Assembly (NCBI GenBank): GCA_947631305.1
Contig: CANRKV010000005.1
Span: 1 to 24,162 of the forward strand
Reading direction: 5' to 3'
DNA length: 24,162 nt
Source of the DNA: an uncultured Jeotgalicoccus sp.
GTDB taxonomy: Bacteria; Bacillota; Bacilli; Staphylococcales; Salinicoccaceae
The notes under the pieces were generated by a model. It was given only the letters and a program-made list of their open reading frames with translations. It was not told the DNA's origin and did not search any database. The number at the start of each line of letters is the position of its first letter. The stretch's first letter is position 1. Made by a program: the position numbers and the translations under genes. Of this stretch, positions 8,382 through 16,006 are shown one piece after another.

Positions 8382-9809
8382 TTGGTTAATTATAATAAAC
8401 AGTTTATAAATGGAGAATGGGTTAACAGCGCGAGCAGTGAAACAATAGATGTAATCAATCCTGCGACAGAAGAAGTATTTGCGACTGTCGCAAGCGGCAA
8501 CTCGGAAGATGTCGATAAAGCTGTTGCTGCAGCACATAGCGTGTACTTGGATTTCCGCAGTACCCCGGTTAAAGAACGTCAGGCGATGCTTGAACGTATT
8601 GCCGATGAGTATGAGAAACGAAAAGACGATTTAATTGAGACGATTACCAACGAACTTGGTTCACCGCTCTCCGTCTCGGAAAACTCTCACTATACTGCAG
8701 GTTTGAATCATTTCAGAACTGCTGCAGAAACACTGGATACATTTGAATTTGAAGAGCAGCGTGATGATGCCCTGATTGTTAAAGAAAGTATCGGGGTTGC
8801 CGGTTTAATTACACCGTGGAATTTCCCGACCAACCAGACAGCATTAAAAATTTCAGCGGCATTCGCTGCAGGTTCTCCGGTAGTATTGAAACCGAGTGAG
8901 GAAACACCGGTTACAGCGTGTATTTTAGCAGAGATTTTTGAAGCAGCCGGCGTACCAAAAGGTGTCTTTAACCTCGTTAACGGCGATGGTGAGAATGTCG
9001 GTACACCGCTCAGTGAACATCCTGATGTTCGTATGATGTCATTTACAGGTTCAGGCCGTGCAGGTAAAAGTATTATGGAGAAAGCAGCATCTGATTTCAA
9101 AAAAGTAGCCCTGGAACTTGGCGGCAAATCCCCGTTAATCATATTAGATGATGCAGATCTTGATGAAGCAGCATCTTCTGCAGTAAACAGAGTCGTCAGA
9201 AATACAGGACAAGTATGTACAGCAGGGACCCGTACTATCGTTCCCGCAAAACTAAAAGATCAATTTTTAGAAAAACTGACAGAAAAAATCAGTGCCGTAA
9301 AAGTCGGCGATCCCAGAGCAGAAGGTATGGAAGTCGGCCCGCTTATTAGTAAGACTCAGTTCGACCGGGTTCAGAGCTATATAGAAAAAGGTCAGCAAGA
9401 AGGCGCGACACTGTACTACGGAGGAACAGGTAAACCGGAAGGTCTGAATACGGGGTACTTTGTTAAACCAACAATATTCACAGATGTCGACAACAGCATG
9501 ACTATTGCACAGGAAGAAATTTTCGGTCCTGTAATGAGTGTTATCACTTACGATGATCTAGACGAAGCAATCCGTATTGCCAACGATACTATTTACGGTC
9601 TTGCAGGCTACGTTGTCGGAAAAGACAAGGAAAAACTTCAGCACGTTGCACGTTCCATTGAAGCCGGCACAATTAGTATTAACGATTGCGGCGGACCGAG
9701 CACATTGCCGTTCGGAGGATACAAGCAGTCAGGTATCGGCCGTGAATGGGGTGACTACGGTATGGAAGAATTCTTAGAAGTAAAATCAATTAAAGGATAT
9801 TTTGCATAA
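8382..9809 (+). CDS. NAD(P)-dependent aldehyde dehydrogenase
   Basis: A 475-residue soluble enzyme of the aldehyde dehydrogenase superfamily, oxidising an aldehyde to its acid with NAD(P)+. With Met1 at TTG 8382 the key residues are Asn147 in TPWNFP, Lys170 in VLKPSE, the cofactor glycine loop FTGSGRAGK (221-229), the general base Glu245 in LELGGKSP and the nucleophile Cys279 in GQVCTAGTR. All are intact. TTG 8382 is chosen because GGAGGG lies 7 bases upstream; the earlier in-frame TTG at 8367 overlaps that SD. The length matches a common staphylococcal aldehyde dehydrogenase type of about 475 residues. Substrate cannot be inferred; no pathway gene adjoins it. It may belong to a general stress or aldehyde-detoxification response. 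Confidence 0.95.
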   Translation: MVNYNKQFINGEWVNSASSETIDVINPATEEVFATVASGNSEDVDKAVAAAHSVYLDFRSTPVKERQAMLERIADEYEKRKDDLIETITNELGSPLSVSENSHYTAGLNHFRTAAETLDTFEFEEQRDDALIVKESIGVAGLITPWNFPTNQTALKISAAFAAGSPVVLKPSEETPVTACILAEIFEAAGVPKGVFNLVNGDGENVGTPLSEHPDVRMMSFTGSGRAGKSIMEKAASDFKKVALELGGKSPLIILDDADLDEAASSAVNRVVRNTGQVCTAGTRTIVPAKLKDQFLEKLTEKISAVKVGDPRAEGMEVGPLISKTQFDRVQSYIEKGQQEGATLYYGGTGKPEGLNTGYFVKPTIFTDVDNSMTIAQEEIFGPVMSVITYDDLDEAIRIANDTIYGLAGYVVGKDKEKLQHVARSIEAGTISINDCGGPSTLPFGGYKQSGIGREWGDYGMEEFLEVKSIKGYFA

Positions 9810-9846
9810 AATAAAAACGTCCCATAAAGGGGCGTTTTTTTATTTG
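9808..9846. terminator. Bidirectional intrinsic terminator between ALDH and MFS genes
   Basis: AAATAAAAACGTCCC and its near-complement ending GGGGCGTTTTTTT form a stem with one G-U pair around a short loop. A/T tracts on both sides allow use by both convergent genes. The MFS stop codon (9840-9842) lies inside the right arm. Confidence 0.88.
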
Positions 9847-11039
9847 AAGTGCCATATTCGCCTTTTCAGGAGATATAAAAACACCATGAACAGCATTAGG
9901 CACAATACCAGGAAAGCTATATTCATCAAGGATACTCCAAGCCAGCCGTTCTGCATCCAGAACACCCCTGCCAGCGTTCCCCCGACACTTGAACCTGTAT
10001 AATAGAAGAACAGGTACAATGATGATGCCTGCGCCTTATTGCTGTGAGCAATATTGCCCACCCAGCCGCTGGTCAGAGAATGCGCAATAAAGAATCCGAA
10101 TGTAAATAGTATCAGTCCGGCAACAATCGTCCATACGGATGGAATTAAGACGATAATGAGACCAGCAATCGCCACAATAATACCTGTATACAGCATCATT
10201 ACTTTGCCGTATCTGTAAACAAGATTTCCTGAAATCATCGAGCTCAGTACGCCGACGAGAAAAATCATGTATATCCAGCTGACAATAGTCTGGCTGATAT
10301 TAAAATCTTCAATCAGTACGAATGACACGTAGTTATAAAGAGAGACATTCGTTCCAAGGAGCAGAAAGCCCATTAAAAATAAAATAATAAGCAGAGGGTT
10401 TTTCAAATGCTCAGTCAATGATTTAAACAAATCTTTGACATTGAACTCTCTTTTCACGAAATGTTTTGACGGAGATAGTGCGTACCAGAAAATAAACGTA
10501 GCAATCAGACTGACAATACCCACACCGATCAGGCCGTACTGCCATCCCCATAATCCGGCAGTAACACCTGCTAGAACACGTCCAAATACCGCACCGAGTG
10601 CATTACCGCTTATGTATAAGCCCATTGCTCCCGGCAAACTGCGCGGATGAATTTCCTCTCCGAGATACGCCATTGCAATAGACGGCAGTCCCGCAAGTGC
10701 GACGCCCTGCAGTGCCCTCATGACAATCAATGAACCAAATGTCGGACTGAAGGCAGTGAGTATGCATAATACCGAGGCGGTCAGCATCGAGACAATCATA
10801 ATATTTTTCCTGCCCACCGCTTCTGAAATGGAACCAAAAATAAGCATACTGATTGCCAGAGTAAACGTCGTTACAGAAAGCGATAAACTCGCTGCCGTCG
10901 GTGTGACGCCGTAATATTCCGTTAAATCAGGTAAAATTGGCTGTACTACATAAAGGATCGCAAACGTATTAAATCCTGCGGCGAAAAAAGCAAGTGCTGT
11001 CTGTTTATAATTTTTGGTTCCCCGTTCTATATATTCCAT
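9840..11039 (-). CDS. MFS transporter, YnfM-like drug/metabolite exporter
   Basis: A 399-residue major facilitator with about 12 hydrophobic helices. The loop after the second helix carries FGSISEAVGRKNIM, a version of MFS motif A, and the fourth to fifth helix region includes ALAGLPSIAMAYLGEE and GLYISGNALGAVFGR. The overall pattern matches the YnfM/AraJ-like proton-driven exporters; the substrate is unknown. The first in-frame ATG (11045) lies one base after the SD GGGGG, so the second ATG at 11039, with 7-base spacing, is the better start. The gene follows the GNAT gene by about 25 bases without a terminator and is probably cotranscribed with it. That pairing, acetyltransferase plus exporter, is often seen in detoxification loci, but this is inference. 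Confidence 0.88.
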   Translation of the reverse strand: MEYIERGTKNYKQTALAFFAAGFNTFAILYVVQPILPDLTEYYGVTPTAASLSLSVTTFTLAISMLIFGSISEAVGRKNIMIVSMLTASVLCILTAFSPTFGSLIVMRALQGVALAGLPSIAMAYLGEEIHPRSLPGAMGLYISGNALGAVFGRVLAGVTAGLWGWQYGLIGVGIVSLIATFIFWYALSPSKHFVKREFNVKDLFKSLTEHLKNPLLIILFLMGFLLLGTNVSLYNYVSFVLIEDFNISQTIVSWIYMIFLVGVLSSMISGNLVYRYGKVMMLYTGIIVAIAGLIIVLIPSVWTIVAGLILFTFGFFIAHSLTSGWVGNIAHSNKAQASSLYLFFYYTGSSVGGTLAGVFWMQNGWLGVSLMNIAFLVLCLMLFMVFLYLLKRRIWHFK

Positions 11040-11064
11040 TTCCATTCCCCCGGTAAAATTTTAC

Positions 11065-11577
11065 TTACGATTTATAAACTGTCTGATCCAGCCAGTTTTT
11101 AACATGCCCAAGTTCCTCATTATTAAGCGGTTCGGGATACGTCATCATAACGAGCGGAACACTCTCGTATCCTTCGTTAATGACAGGCTGAACATAACTG
11201 TAAGAGGATAAATGGTAACCATTTCTCTCGTAAAATTTTACACGGCGTCTTTGTATATCATCTTCCGGCGGTTCTACTTCCAGTACAACGGGTTTACTGC
11301 CGAGTGCGTTATAAGCTTGAAGTGTTTTTGAACCAAGTCCCTGTGAACGGAACTTCTCATTTACTGCAAGATGTTCTATGAAGCGATATGATTCATTTTC
11401 CCATTCGGCAAAAAATGCGAGAATCTCACTATTTTCCCTCAGCACGTATACGTTGTAGTGCGGATTTTCCAGCAGCTCCCGCTGCCCTTTAAAATTCCTG
11501 ATCTCTGCTTTTGGAAATGAATCATCCATCAATGCATATAACTGCTCAAACTCATCTTTTTGTAATAGTTCCAACAT
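11065..11577 (-). CDS. GNAT family N-acetyltransferase
   Basis: A 170-residue cytoplasmic acetyltransferase of the GNAT fold, which transfers acetyl from acetyl-CoA to an amine. The acetyl-CoA pyrophosphate loop reads RSQGLGS (residues 77-83), preceded by the beta-4 strand FIEHLAVNEKF. FYERNGYHLSSYSY later in the chain is the usual C-terminal strand region. The acceptor is not predictable. The SD is poor (GAAAGAA about 8 bases before ATG), which lowers certainty about the start, but no better in-frame start is visible. It begins a likely two-gene unit with the MFS exporter and follows the MarR terminator. Confidence 0.85.
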   Translation of the reverse strand: MLELLQKDEFEQLYALMDDSFPKAEIRNFKGQRELLENPHYNVYVLRENSEILAFFAEWENESYRFIEHLAVNEKFRSQGLGSKTLQAYNALGSKPVVLEVEPPEDDIQRRRVKFYERNGYHLSSYSYVQPVINEGYESVPLVMMTYPEPLNNEELGHVKNWLDQTVYKS

Positions 11578-11631
11578 ATTTACACATTCTTTCGTATAGT
11601 TATTATTCTTACTATAGAACAGTTTGAAATA

Positions 11632-11663
11632 TTAAAAAAGCGACACATATTAATGTATCGCTT
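11632..11663 (-). terminator. Intrinsic terminator of the MarR gene
   Basis: On the minus strand AAGCGA pairs with TCGCTT, then one mismatch and a further ACA/TGT pairing around a 6-base loop, followed by a T6 run. It begins about 17 bases after the MarR stop. Confidence 0.8.
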
Positions 11664-11679
11664 AAATAACGCCGTATTA

Positions 11680-12114
11680 TTAATTGTTGTGTGCACTTGC
11701 ACTGATTTTTTTAAGCATTTCTCTAAAGGCACTCAGTTCCTCATCGCTTAGTGCAGAAAACAAACCTGTTAAAAGCTCGCTGTGTGCCGGGAAAATACGG
11801 CGAATCAGATTTTCGCCTTCTTCAGTCAGTGCGGCTTTCATACTGCGCCTGTCATTCTCATCCCGTTCCCGGATAATATAGTCTTTTTTCTCTAATTTAT
11901 CCAGTATATAAGTCGTACTTGAATTTGCAATGAGTATCCGTTCCTGAATGCGATTAATCGGCTGCGGTCCTTTATGATATAAAAGTTCCATAACTGCAAA
12001 CTCGCTAATATTCAGTCCGTACTGCTGGGCATCATTTTTTACTAACTTTTCTAATATGTCATTCGTTCTCTTAATGCCGACAAAAGCTTTCAAACTTTCT
12101 TCCATTCTAGTCAT
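11680..12114 (-). CDS. MarR family transcriptional regulator
   Basis: A 144-residue winged-helix DNA-binding protein. The recognition helix region is IANSSTTYILDKLEKKDYI and the wing reads RERDENDRRSMKAALTEEG, both typical of MarR proteins. N- and C-terminal helices would form the dimer interface. There is no cysteine anywhere, so direct thiol-based redox sensing is unlikely; a small-molecule ligand is more probable. I chose ATG 12114, with GAGGAG 7 bases upstream; the longer in-frame form from 12147 would add 11 residues, and its coding start would overlap the promoter -10 region. Neighbours suggest control of itself and perhaps the downstream GNAT-MFS pair, but a terminator separates them. 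Confidence 0.92.
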   Translation of the reverse strand: MTRMEESLKAFVGIKRTNDILEKLVKNDAQQYGLNISEFAVMELLYHKGPQPINRIQERILIANSSTTYILDKLEKKDYIIRERDENDRRSMKAALTEEGENLIRRIFPAHSELLTGLFSALSDEELSAFREMLKKISASAHNN

Positions 12115-12145
12115 GATATTACTCCTCAGGCGCTTTAAATTCTTC

Positions 12146-12176
12146 AAATTATATAACTTATTAACTTCTCTGTCAA
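12146..12176 (-). promoter_or_regulatory. Consensus sigma-A promoter of MarR gene with overlapping palindrome
   Basis: On the minus strand TTGACA (12171-12176) and TATAAT (12148-12153) are separated by exactly 17 bases: both hexamers are perfect consensus. The -10 lies inside a 14-base near-perfect palindrome (12146-12159, AAGTTATATAATTT, one mismatched pair). A MarR dimer bound there would block polymerase, so autorepression is the simplest reading, though that is inference. Confidence 0.85.
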
Positions 12177-12185
12177 CGCAGGCTC

Positions 12186-12893
12186 TTAATCCTCAAAATA
12201 CTCATCATCATATTCGATATACCTGCTGTCATACATATTTGCATATTCCGCTGCTTCATAAACCAGCTGTTCTATTTCTTCATAGTCATCATCTATTTCA
12301 AGCCATATTACCTTATTAATATTACCCGTAATTCCATTAATTGCAATCAGTGCCCCTTCATCGTCATCATTGACCAGCTGTAAAATGTAATATTCACGTG
12401 CGCTGCCTTCACCGCTCCATGTAGAATATACATTGGTTCCGCCGACTTCACCTGCTGCTATTTCTACCGCTTCTTCAACTGTCAGTTTCGTATTTTCTTC
12501 AGGTTTTGCAGTTTCTGTATCCTTTTCAGCTTCAGATTCTTTGTCTGTCTGCTGCTCTTTTTTTCCCTTGTCAGCAGCAGGCTCTTGTTCTTCAGCAGGC
12601 TTTTCAGCTTCTGTATGCTCTGCAACAGTCTTTATCCCCTGCACGCTGGAATCTTCACGGTCTACAGTGATACTGTGTGTCGCCGCATTGCCTTTTAAGT
12701 TAATTACAAAATACCGATCATCATCGGACAGAGATACTGATTCAACAGAGCCGCCGTAACGTTCTGTGACAACAGCGCGAGCTTCATCTTCAGAGATAAA
12801 ATCCTGCTGGTTGAAGCTGACCCACAATACGCCTATAACTATTCCTGCAATGAGTCCCGTAAGCGCGATTATTATCTTACTACGCTTCGCCAT
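12186..12893 (-). CDS. Membrane-anchored protein with two PepSY domains
   Basis: A 235-residue protein with one N-terminal membrane helix (about residues 7-27) and no lipobox, so it is a membrane-anchored, outward-facing protein. Two PepSY-like units follow: about 33-88 (ISEDEARAVVTERYGGSV onward) and about 136-195 (LTVEEAVEIAAGEVGG onward). A Glu/Lys-rich charged linker (91-135) joins them, and the tail is strongly acidic and tyrosine-rich. PepSY domains are proposed to bind or inhibit extracellular peptidases or peptides; the exact role is unproven. Its start overlaps the end of the histidine kinase gene by 14 bases, with the strong SD AAAGGAGG inside the kinase gene, so production is coupled. 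The arrangement regulator-kinase-PepSY resembles ykoG-ykoH-ykoI of Bacillus subtilis. Confidence 0.85.
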   Translation of the reverse strand: MAKRSKIIIALTGLIAGIVIGVLWVSFNQQDFISEDEARAVVTERYGGSVESVSLSDDDRYFVINLKGNAATHSITVDREDSSVQGIKTVAEHTEAEKPAEEQEPAADKGKKEQQTDKESEAEKDTETAKPEENTKLTVEEAVEIAAGEVGGTNVYSTWSGEGSAREYYILQLVNDDDEGALIAINGITGNINKVIWLEIDDDYEEIEQLVYEAAEYANMYDSRYIEYDDEYFED

Positions 12894-14250
12894 CTTCAGC
12901 CTCCTTTTTCATCGTTAGTTTAAATGTTGTTCCCTTGTTAATTACGCTCTCTACAGAGATTTTAATATCATTATTTACAGCCAGCTGCTTCGCTATTGAT
13001 AAACCGAGTCCGGAACCGCCTGACTTTCTGGTTCTCGCTTTATCCACACGGTAGAAACGGGTGAAAATATCATCTAATTCATTTTCCGGGATACCGATTC
13101 CATAATCCCGCACAGCGATAATAACCGACTCGCCGTTTTCTTCGATATTGACATCAATATTTTTCGTACTGTATTTATACGCATTATCCAAAAATATCCT
13201 CAGCAGCTGCTCGAATGCCGGCGGGTACACATAAACATACGGATCCGTTCCACCTGAAGCGATATTAATATTACGTTTAAATACCTTTTCAAGCCGTGAT
13301 GCAACACTTTCAATCAGCTGTACTGCCGGTATATATTCCTTGTCCTGATCTGTATCGCTATGCGTTACTTTTGTAAAACTCAGGAATTGTTCTGTTAAAT
13401 ACTTCATTCTTGTTGTTTCTTCGGAAATCGCTGTAATGCCTTCATCAAGCAGATCTTCACGCGTCTTACCGAAACGTTCCAGCATTCTGGCATATGAACT
13501 GATGACCGTCAGCGGTGTTTTTAATTCGTGCGATGCATTCATTATAAATGCCTGCTGATTATCATCATGTGCTTTTAAAGTCAGCATCATATCGTTATAA
13601 GAATCTGTGAGCATTTTCAATTCAAGCGTATCTGATTTATTGACCGGTATTGTTTTATAACGCCGGACATTTTCTGTATCGTTCATTCTCCGGACCAGCT
13701 GCTTAATCGGATTCGTAATTAAATTTGTAATCACCTGATTTAAAATGAAAACAAGAACAAGCAGAATGACAGATGAAATTATTAAAATCCACTTCAATAT
13801 ATTGTAGGTGTCATATAAAAAATAGACATTTTCGTATATTTGCAAACTGTGGACTTCACCATTTTCCCAAATGACAGGCATTGAAATCATTACGAAATGC
13901 TCATTGTTATACGATAGCGTATCTGCATACTGTGAAGTACTGTACGGCTGGCTGAGCTCAAGGTAGCTTTCCTCAGTCGCAATTCTGACAATGTGTTCTC
14001 CCTGCTCGTTCAGCATCGTTATATAACCGTCAGACAGCGAGAAATACTGCAGCACCGTTTCTCCGCTTATTCCGCTCGCCTGTGCTGTTTGTATTTCAGT
14101 AATGATGTTATTTCCGCGGTTTTCGAGCTGTCCCATTTCTGCTTCCAGCGAATAATGTTTATAGGAAAAGTAAATTAGCAAATTAGTCAGTATAACAACG
14201 ATGGCGATCATTACCGTCGTATACAGCTGTATTTTTGTTCCGAGTTTCAT
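12880..14250 (-). CDS. Sensor histidine kinase of the PepSY two-component system
   Basis: A 456-residue membrane sensor kinase. Helix 1 (about 7-29) and helix 2 (about 150-172) flank an extracellular domain of roughly 120 residues. HAMP follows (about 173-226), then the phosphoacceptor helix with NASHELKTPL (His241). The ATP-binding domain has N box Asn356 (LDNAYKYS), G1 DYGIGIP at 382-388, F box FTRFYRVDK and G2 GGSGLGLS at 411-418. All catalytic motifs are intact. It resembles the YkoH/ArlS type of OmpR-family partner kinases. The ATG is 3 bases after the regulator's stop, with SD AAAGGA in the regulator's last codons. The signal is unknown; PepSY partners suggest an envelope or extracellular peptide-related cue. 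Confidence 0.93.
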   Translation of the reverse strand: MKLGTKIQLYTTVMIAIVVILTNLLIYFSYKHYSLEAEMGQLENRGNNIITEIQTAQASGISGETVLQYFSLSDGYITMLNEQGEHIVRIATEESYLELSQPYSTSQYADTLSYNNEHFVMISMPVIWENGEVHSLQIYENVYFLYDTYNILKWILIISSVILLVLVFILNQVITNLITNPIKQLVRRMNDTENVRRYKTIPVNKSDTLELKMLTDSYNDMMLTLKAHDDNQQAFIMNASHELKTPLTVISSYARMLERFGKTREDLLDEGITAISEETTRMKYLTEQFLSFTKVTHSDTDQDKEYIPAVQLIESVASRLEKVFKRNINIASGGTDPYVYVYPPAFEQLLRIFLDNAYKYSTKNIDVNIEENGESVIIAVRDYGIGIPENELDDIFTRFYRVDKARTRKSGGSGLGLSIAKQLAVNNDIKISVESVINKGTTFKLTMKKEAEDGEA

Positions 14251-14253
14251 AAA

Positions 14254-14928
14254 TTAATCCTTTATAATATAACCAATGCCGCGCACACTGGAAATAAGTG
14301 ATGGTTTGTCTGTATCGAGCTTTTTACGAATGTAGCGCACGTATACGTCCACAGTATTCGTATCGCCAAAATAATCATATCCCCACACTGCATCGATAAT
14401 CTGATCGCGGGACAGTGCCTGGTTTTTATTGTTTATCAGATAAAGCAGAACATCGTATTCCTTTTGAGTTAAATAGACAGGTTCACCGTTACTGTAAACC
14501 TCCCGGGCCAGCGGTTTAATCTCCAAGTGACGGTGCTTAATGCTTTCGGTCTTCACTTCACTCGCCGATGCTGATTTTAAATGTACACGAATTCTCGCGA
14601 GCAGTTCTTCAACTTCAAAAGGCTTTGTCATATAATCATTGGCCCCCGAGTCAAGGCCGCTTACTTTATCCATAACAGCATCTCTTGCTGTGAGCATTAT
14701 AATTTTAATCTCCTGATTCTTCTGTCTGACTCTTCTCAGCACTTCCAAACCATTCAGTTCGGGAATCATGACATCCAGCAGAATTAACGAAAAGTCACCT
14801 GTTTCATATTTCTCCAGTGCCTCTTTTCCTGTATATGCAATATCGACTTCATAGTCTTCAAATTCCAATTCAAGCTGAATGACGCGCGCAATTTTCTCAT
14901 CATCTTCCACTATTAGTATCTTTTCCAT
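14254..14928 (-). CDS. OmpR/PhoB-family response regulator
   Basis: A 224-residue two-component regulator. The receiver domain (about 1-118) has the acidic pair Asp9/Asp10, phosphoacceptor Asp52 in LLDVMIP, Thr80 and Lys102 in KPF, all conserved. The C-terminal winged helix (about 128-223) carries TQKEYDVLLYLINN and the recognition-helix region NTVDVYVRYIRKKLD, followed by the wing VRGIGYII. This class binds tandem direct repeats spaced about 10-11 bases. SD GAGGCGAT precedes the ATG. It starts the three-gene unit with kinase and PepSY protein. A likely target is the array of 11-base-spaced TTAA repeats upstream of the neighbouring PepSY lipoprotein gene. Confidence 0.94.
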   Translation of the reverse strand: MEKILIVEDDEKIARVIQLELEFEDYEVDIAYTGKEALEKYETGDFSLILLDVMIPELNGLEVLRRVRQKNQEIKIIMLTARDAVMDKVSGLDSGANDYMTKPFEVEELLARIRVHLKSASASEVKTESIKHRHLEIKPLAREVYSNGEPVYLTQKEYDVLLYLINNKNQALSRDQIIDAVWGYDYFGDTNTVDVYVRYIRKKLDTDKPSLISSVRGIGYIIKD

Positions 14929-14961
14929 GATATCGCCTCACAATATTCATTTATTATTGTA

Positions 14962-14970
14962 ATTATACCA
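14962..14970 (-). promoter_or_regulatory. Candidate extended -10 promoter of the response regulator operon
   Basis: On the minus strand TGGTATAAT is an exact extended -10 element (TGnTATAAT). No convincing -35 lies at the right spacing, as is common for extended -10 promoters. It is 34 bases before the regulator ATG and downstream of the lipoprotein terminator. Confidence 0.6.
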
Positions 14971-14999
14971 TGTACAAAGCAGTCTCTCGATTTAAACAA

Positions 15000-15030
15000 G
15001 ATAAAAACAAACGCCCCGGAGGGCGTTATA
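15000..15030 (-). terminator. Intrinsic terminator of the PepSY lipoprotein gene
   Basis: AACGCCC (15010-15016) pairs with GGGCGTT (15021-15027) around a 4-base loop. On the minus strand it is followed by TTGTTTTTAT. It lies 7 bases after the stop codon and separates the lipoprotein gene from the regulator operon. Confidence 0.82.
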
Positions 15031-15033
15031 ATA

Positions 15034-15945
15034 TTAGTCATCGATCTCTGTTACATCGCCTGTTTTCGCATTGATTTTCACTTCATTGCCGCCAATTTCA
15101 AATTCATATTTGAAATCATCCGCATCGTATTCCCACTCATCAATTTCACCGTCCACAGCTTTCGCTGCCGTCTCTTTAGCTTCTTCTAATGAAATGATTG
15201 CTTCCTCGTGCGCTGCTTCCAGTCGTTTGAAACTGCGTTCGCTGTTTTCATCTTCACGCTCTTCTTCCAGTACCGAAAGATTGTCCGCGTTCAATTTCAC
15301 TTCGTACTCTTCATTTTTACTTTCAAGCTTAACCTCATAGTAGTATGCACCGTCATCTTCTTCATAGCTGATTTCTTCTAAGATCCCGTCGAATCTTTCT
15401 TGTGCTGCTTCAACAGCTTCTGCTGATTTATCTCCGGTAAAAGCATCTGCAGCTTTTGTGTTTCCTTTGTTATCAGCTGATGATTTAGAACTTTTCTCAG
15501 CCGCTTCTGCTTCGTTGTCGTCGTTATCGTCTCTGTCCTCATCATGGTCATCTCTGTCATCGCCATCGTCATTATTATCATCACGGTCGTCATCTCTGTC
15601 GTCACGGTCTAAATCCTGTTCAATAACACTTAAATCCTCTGCATTAAGTTTTACTTCAAAGTCTTCATTGCCGTTTTCAATTTCTATATCGTAGTAATAG
15701 ACACCGTCGTCTTCATCGTATTCAACATCAGTCACTGTCCCGTCGAATTCTTTAAGTGCTTTGTCTACTGCTTCCTGAGCCGATGTACCCGCTGAAGTTT
15801 CCACGTTATCTTTAACCGTTACAGCTCCGTTACGTTCTTCAGTTTCCCATTCCATGTCGTCTGCACTTACATTAGAACCGCATGCTCCTAAAACTAATGC
15901 TGATGTTAATACGCCGCCAAGTAAAAGATTTTTGTTCATTTTCAT
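15034..15945 (-). CDS. Lipoprotein with three PepSY repeats and an Asp-rich linker
   Basis: A 303-residue surface lipoprotein. The signal peptide ends in the lipobox LGAC with Cys22. Three PepSY-like units follow, at about 53-108, 172-228 and 250-301. The first two are clearly related to each other: both contain a FDG core, a D/E-DDG-x-YYY strand and a VKLNA-(E/D)-(D/N)-LSV ending. Between units one and two lies a low-complexity segment (111-143) in which 21 of 33 residues are Asp, mixed with Arg and Asn. Such a segment could bind cations or act as a flexible spacer. The start ATG 15945 has GGAGG 9 bases upstream; the earlier ATG 15954 abuts the SD. It is the first gene upstream of the regulator-kinase-PepSY unit but has its own promoter region and terminator. 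Confidence 0.88.
   Translation of the reverse strand: MKMNKNLLLGGVLTSALVLGACGSNVSADDMEWETEERNGAVTVKDNVETSAGTSAQEAVDKALKEFDGTVTDVEYDEDDGVYYYDIEIENGNEDFEVKLNAEDLSVIEQDLDRDDRDDDRDDNNDDGDDRDDHDEDRDDNDDNEAEAAEKSSKSSADNKGNTKAADAFTGDKSAEAVEAAQERFDGILEEISYEEDDGAYYYEVKLESKNEEYEVKLNADNLSVLEEEREDENSERSFKRLEAAHEEAIISLEEAKETAAKAVDGEIDEWEYDADDFKYEFEIGGNEVKINAKTGDVTEIDD
15517..15615 (-). repeat. Low-complexity Asp/Arg/Asn coding repeat
   Basis: Repeated GAC/GAT codons with interspersed CGT/AGA produce Asp-Asp-Arg-type units at residues 111-143 of the lipoprotein. The bases show imperfect short tandem copies (for example ATCTCTGTC and ATCACGGTC on the plus strand), so slippage could change linker length between strains. 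Confidence 0.75.
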
Positions 15946-16006
15946 TCCAATCATCCTCCAATTATTTTCCGCTGTTTTTGTGCGGTTTGTTTTATTTGTT
16001 ACTCAT

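Noticed and set aside
12115..12147. An 11-residue N-terminal extension of the MarR protein
   Set aside because: Its first codon would coincide with the promoter -10 region, and a good SD sits before the downstream ATG at 12114.
12880..14928. Assignment of the kinase-regulator pair as arlRS
   Set aside because: The motifs are shared across OmpR-family pairs, and the adjoining PepSY genes point rather to a ykoGHI-like system, so no symbol was given.
15517..15615. Short repeated units that could suggest a CRISPR array
   Set aside because: Units are under 12 bases, in frame and coding for Asp/Arg, with no spacers of constant length and no cas genes.
15378..15694. Open frames rich in Met/Thr or Ser on both strands across the Asp-rich coding repeat
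   Set aside because: They are shadows produced by the repetitive GAC/GAT codons of the PepSY lipoprotein; composition is extreme and they have no SD.
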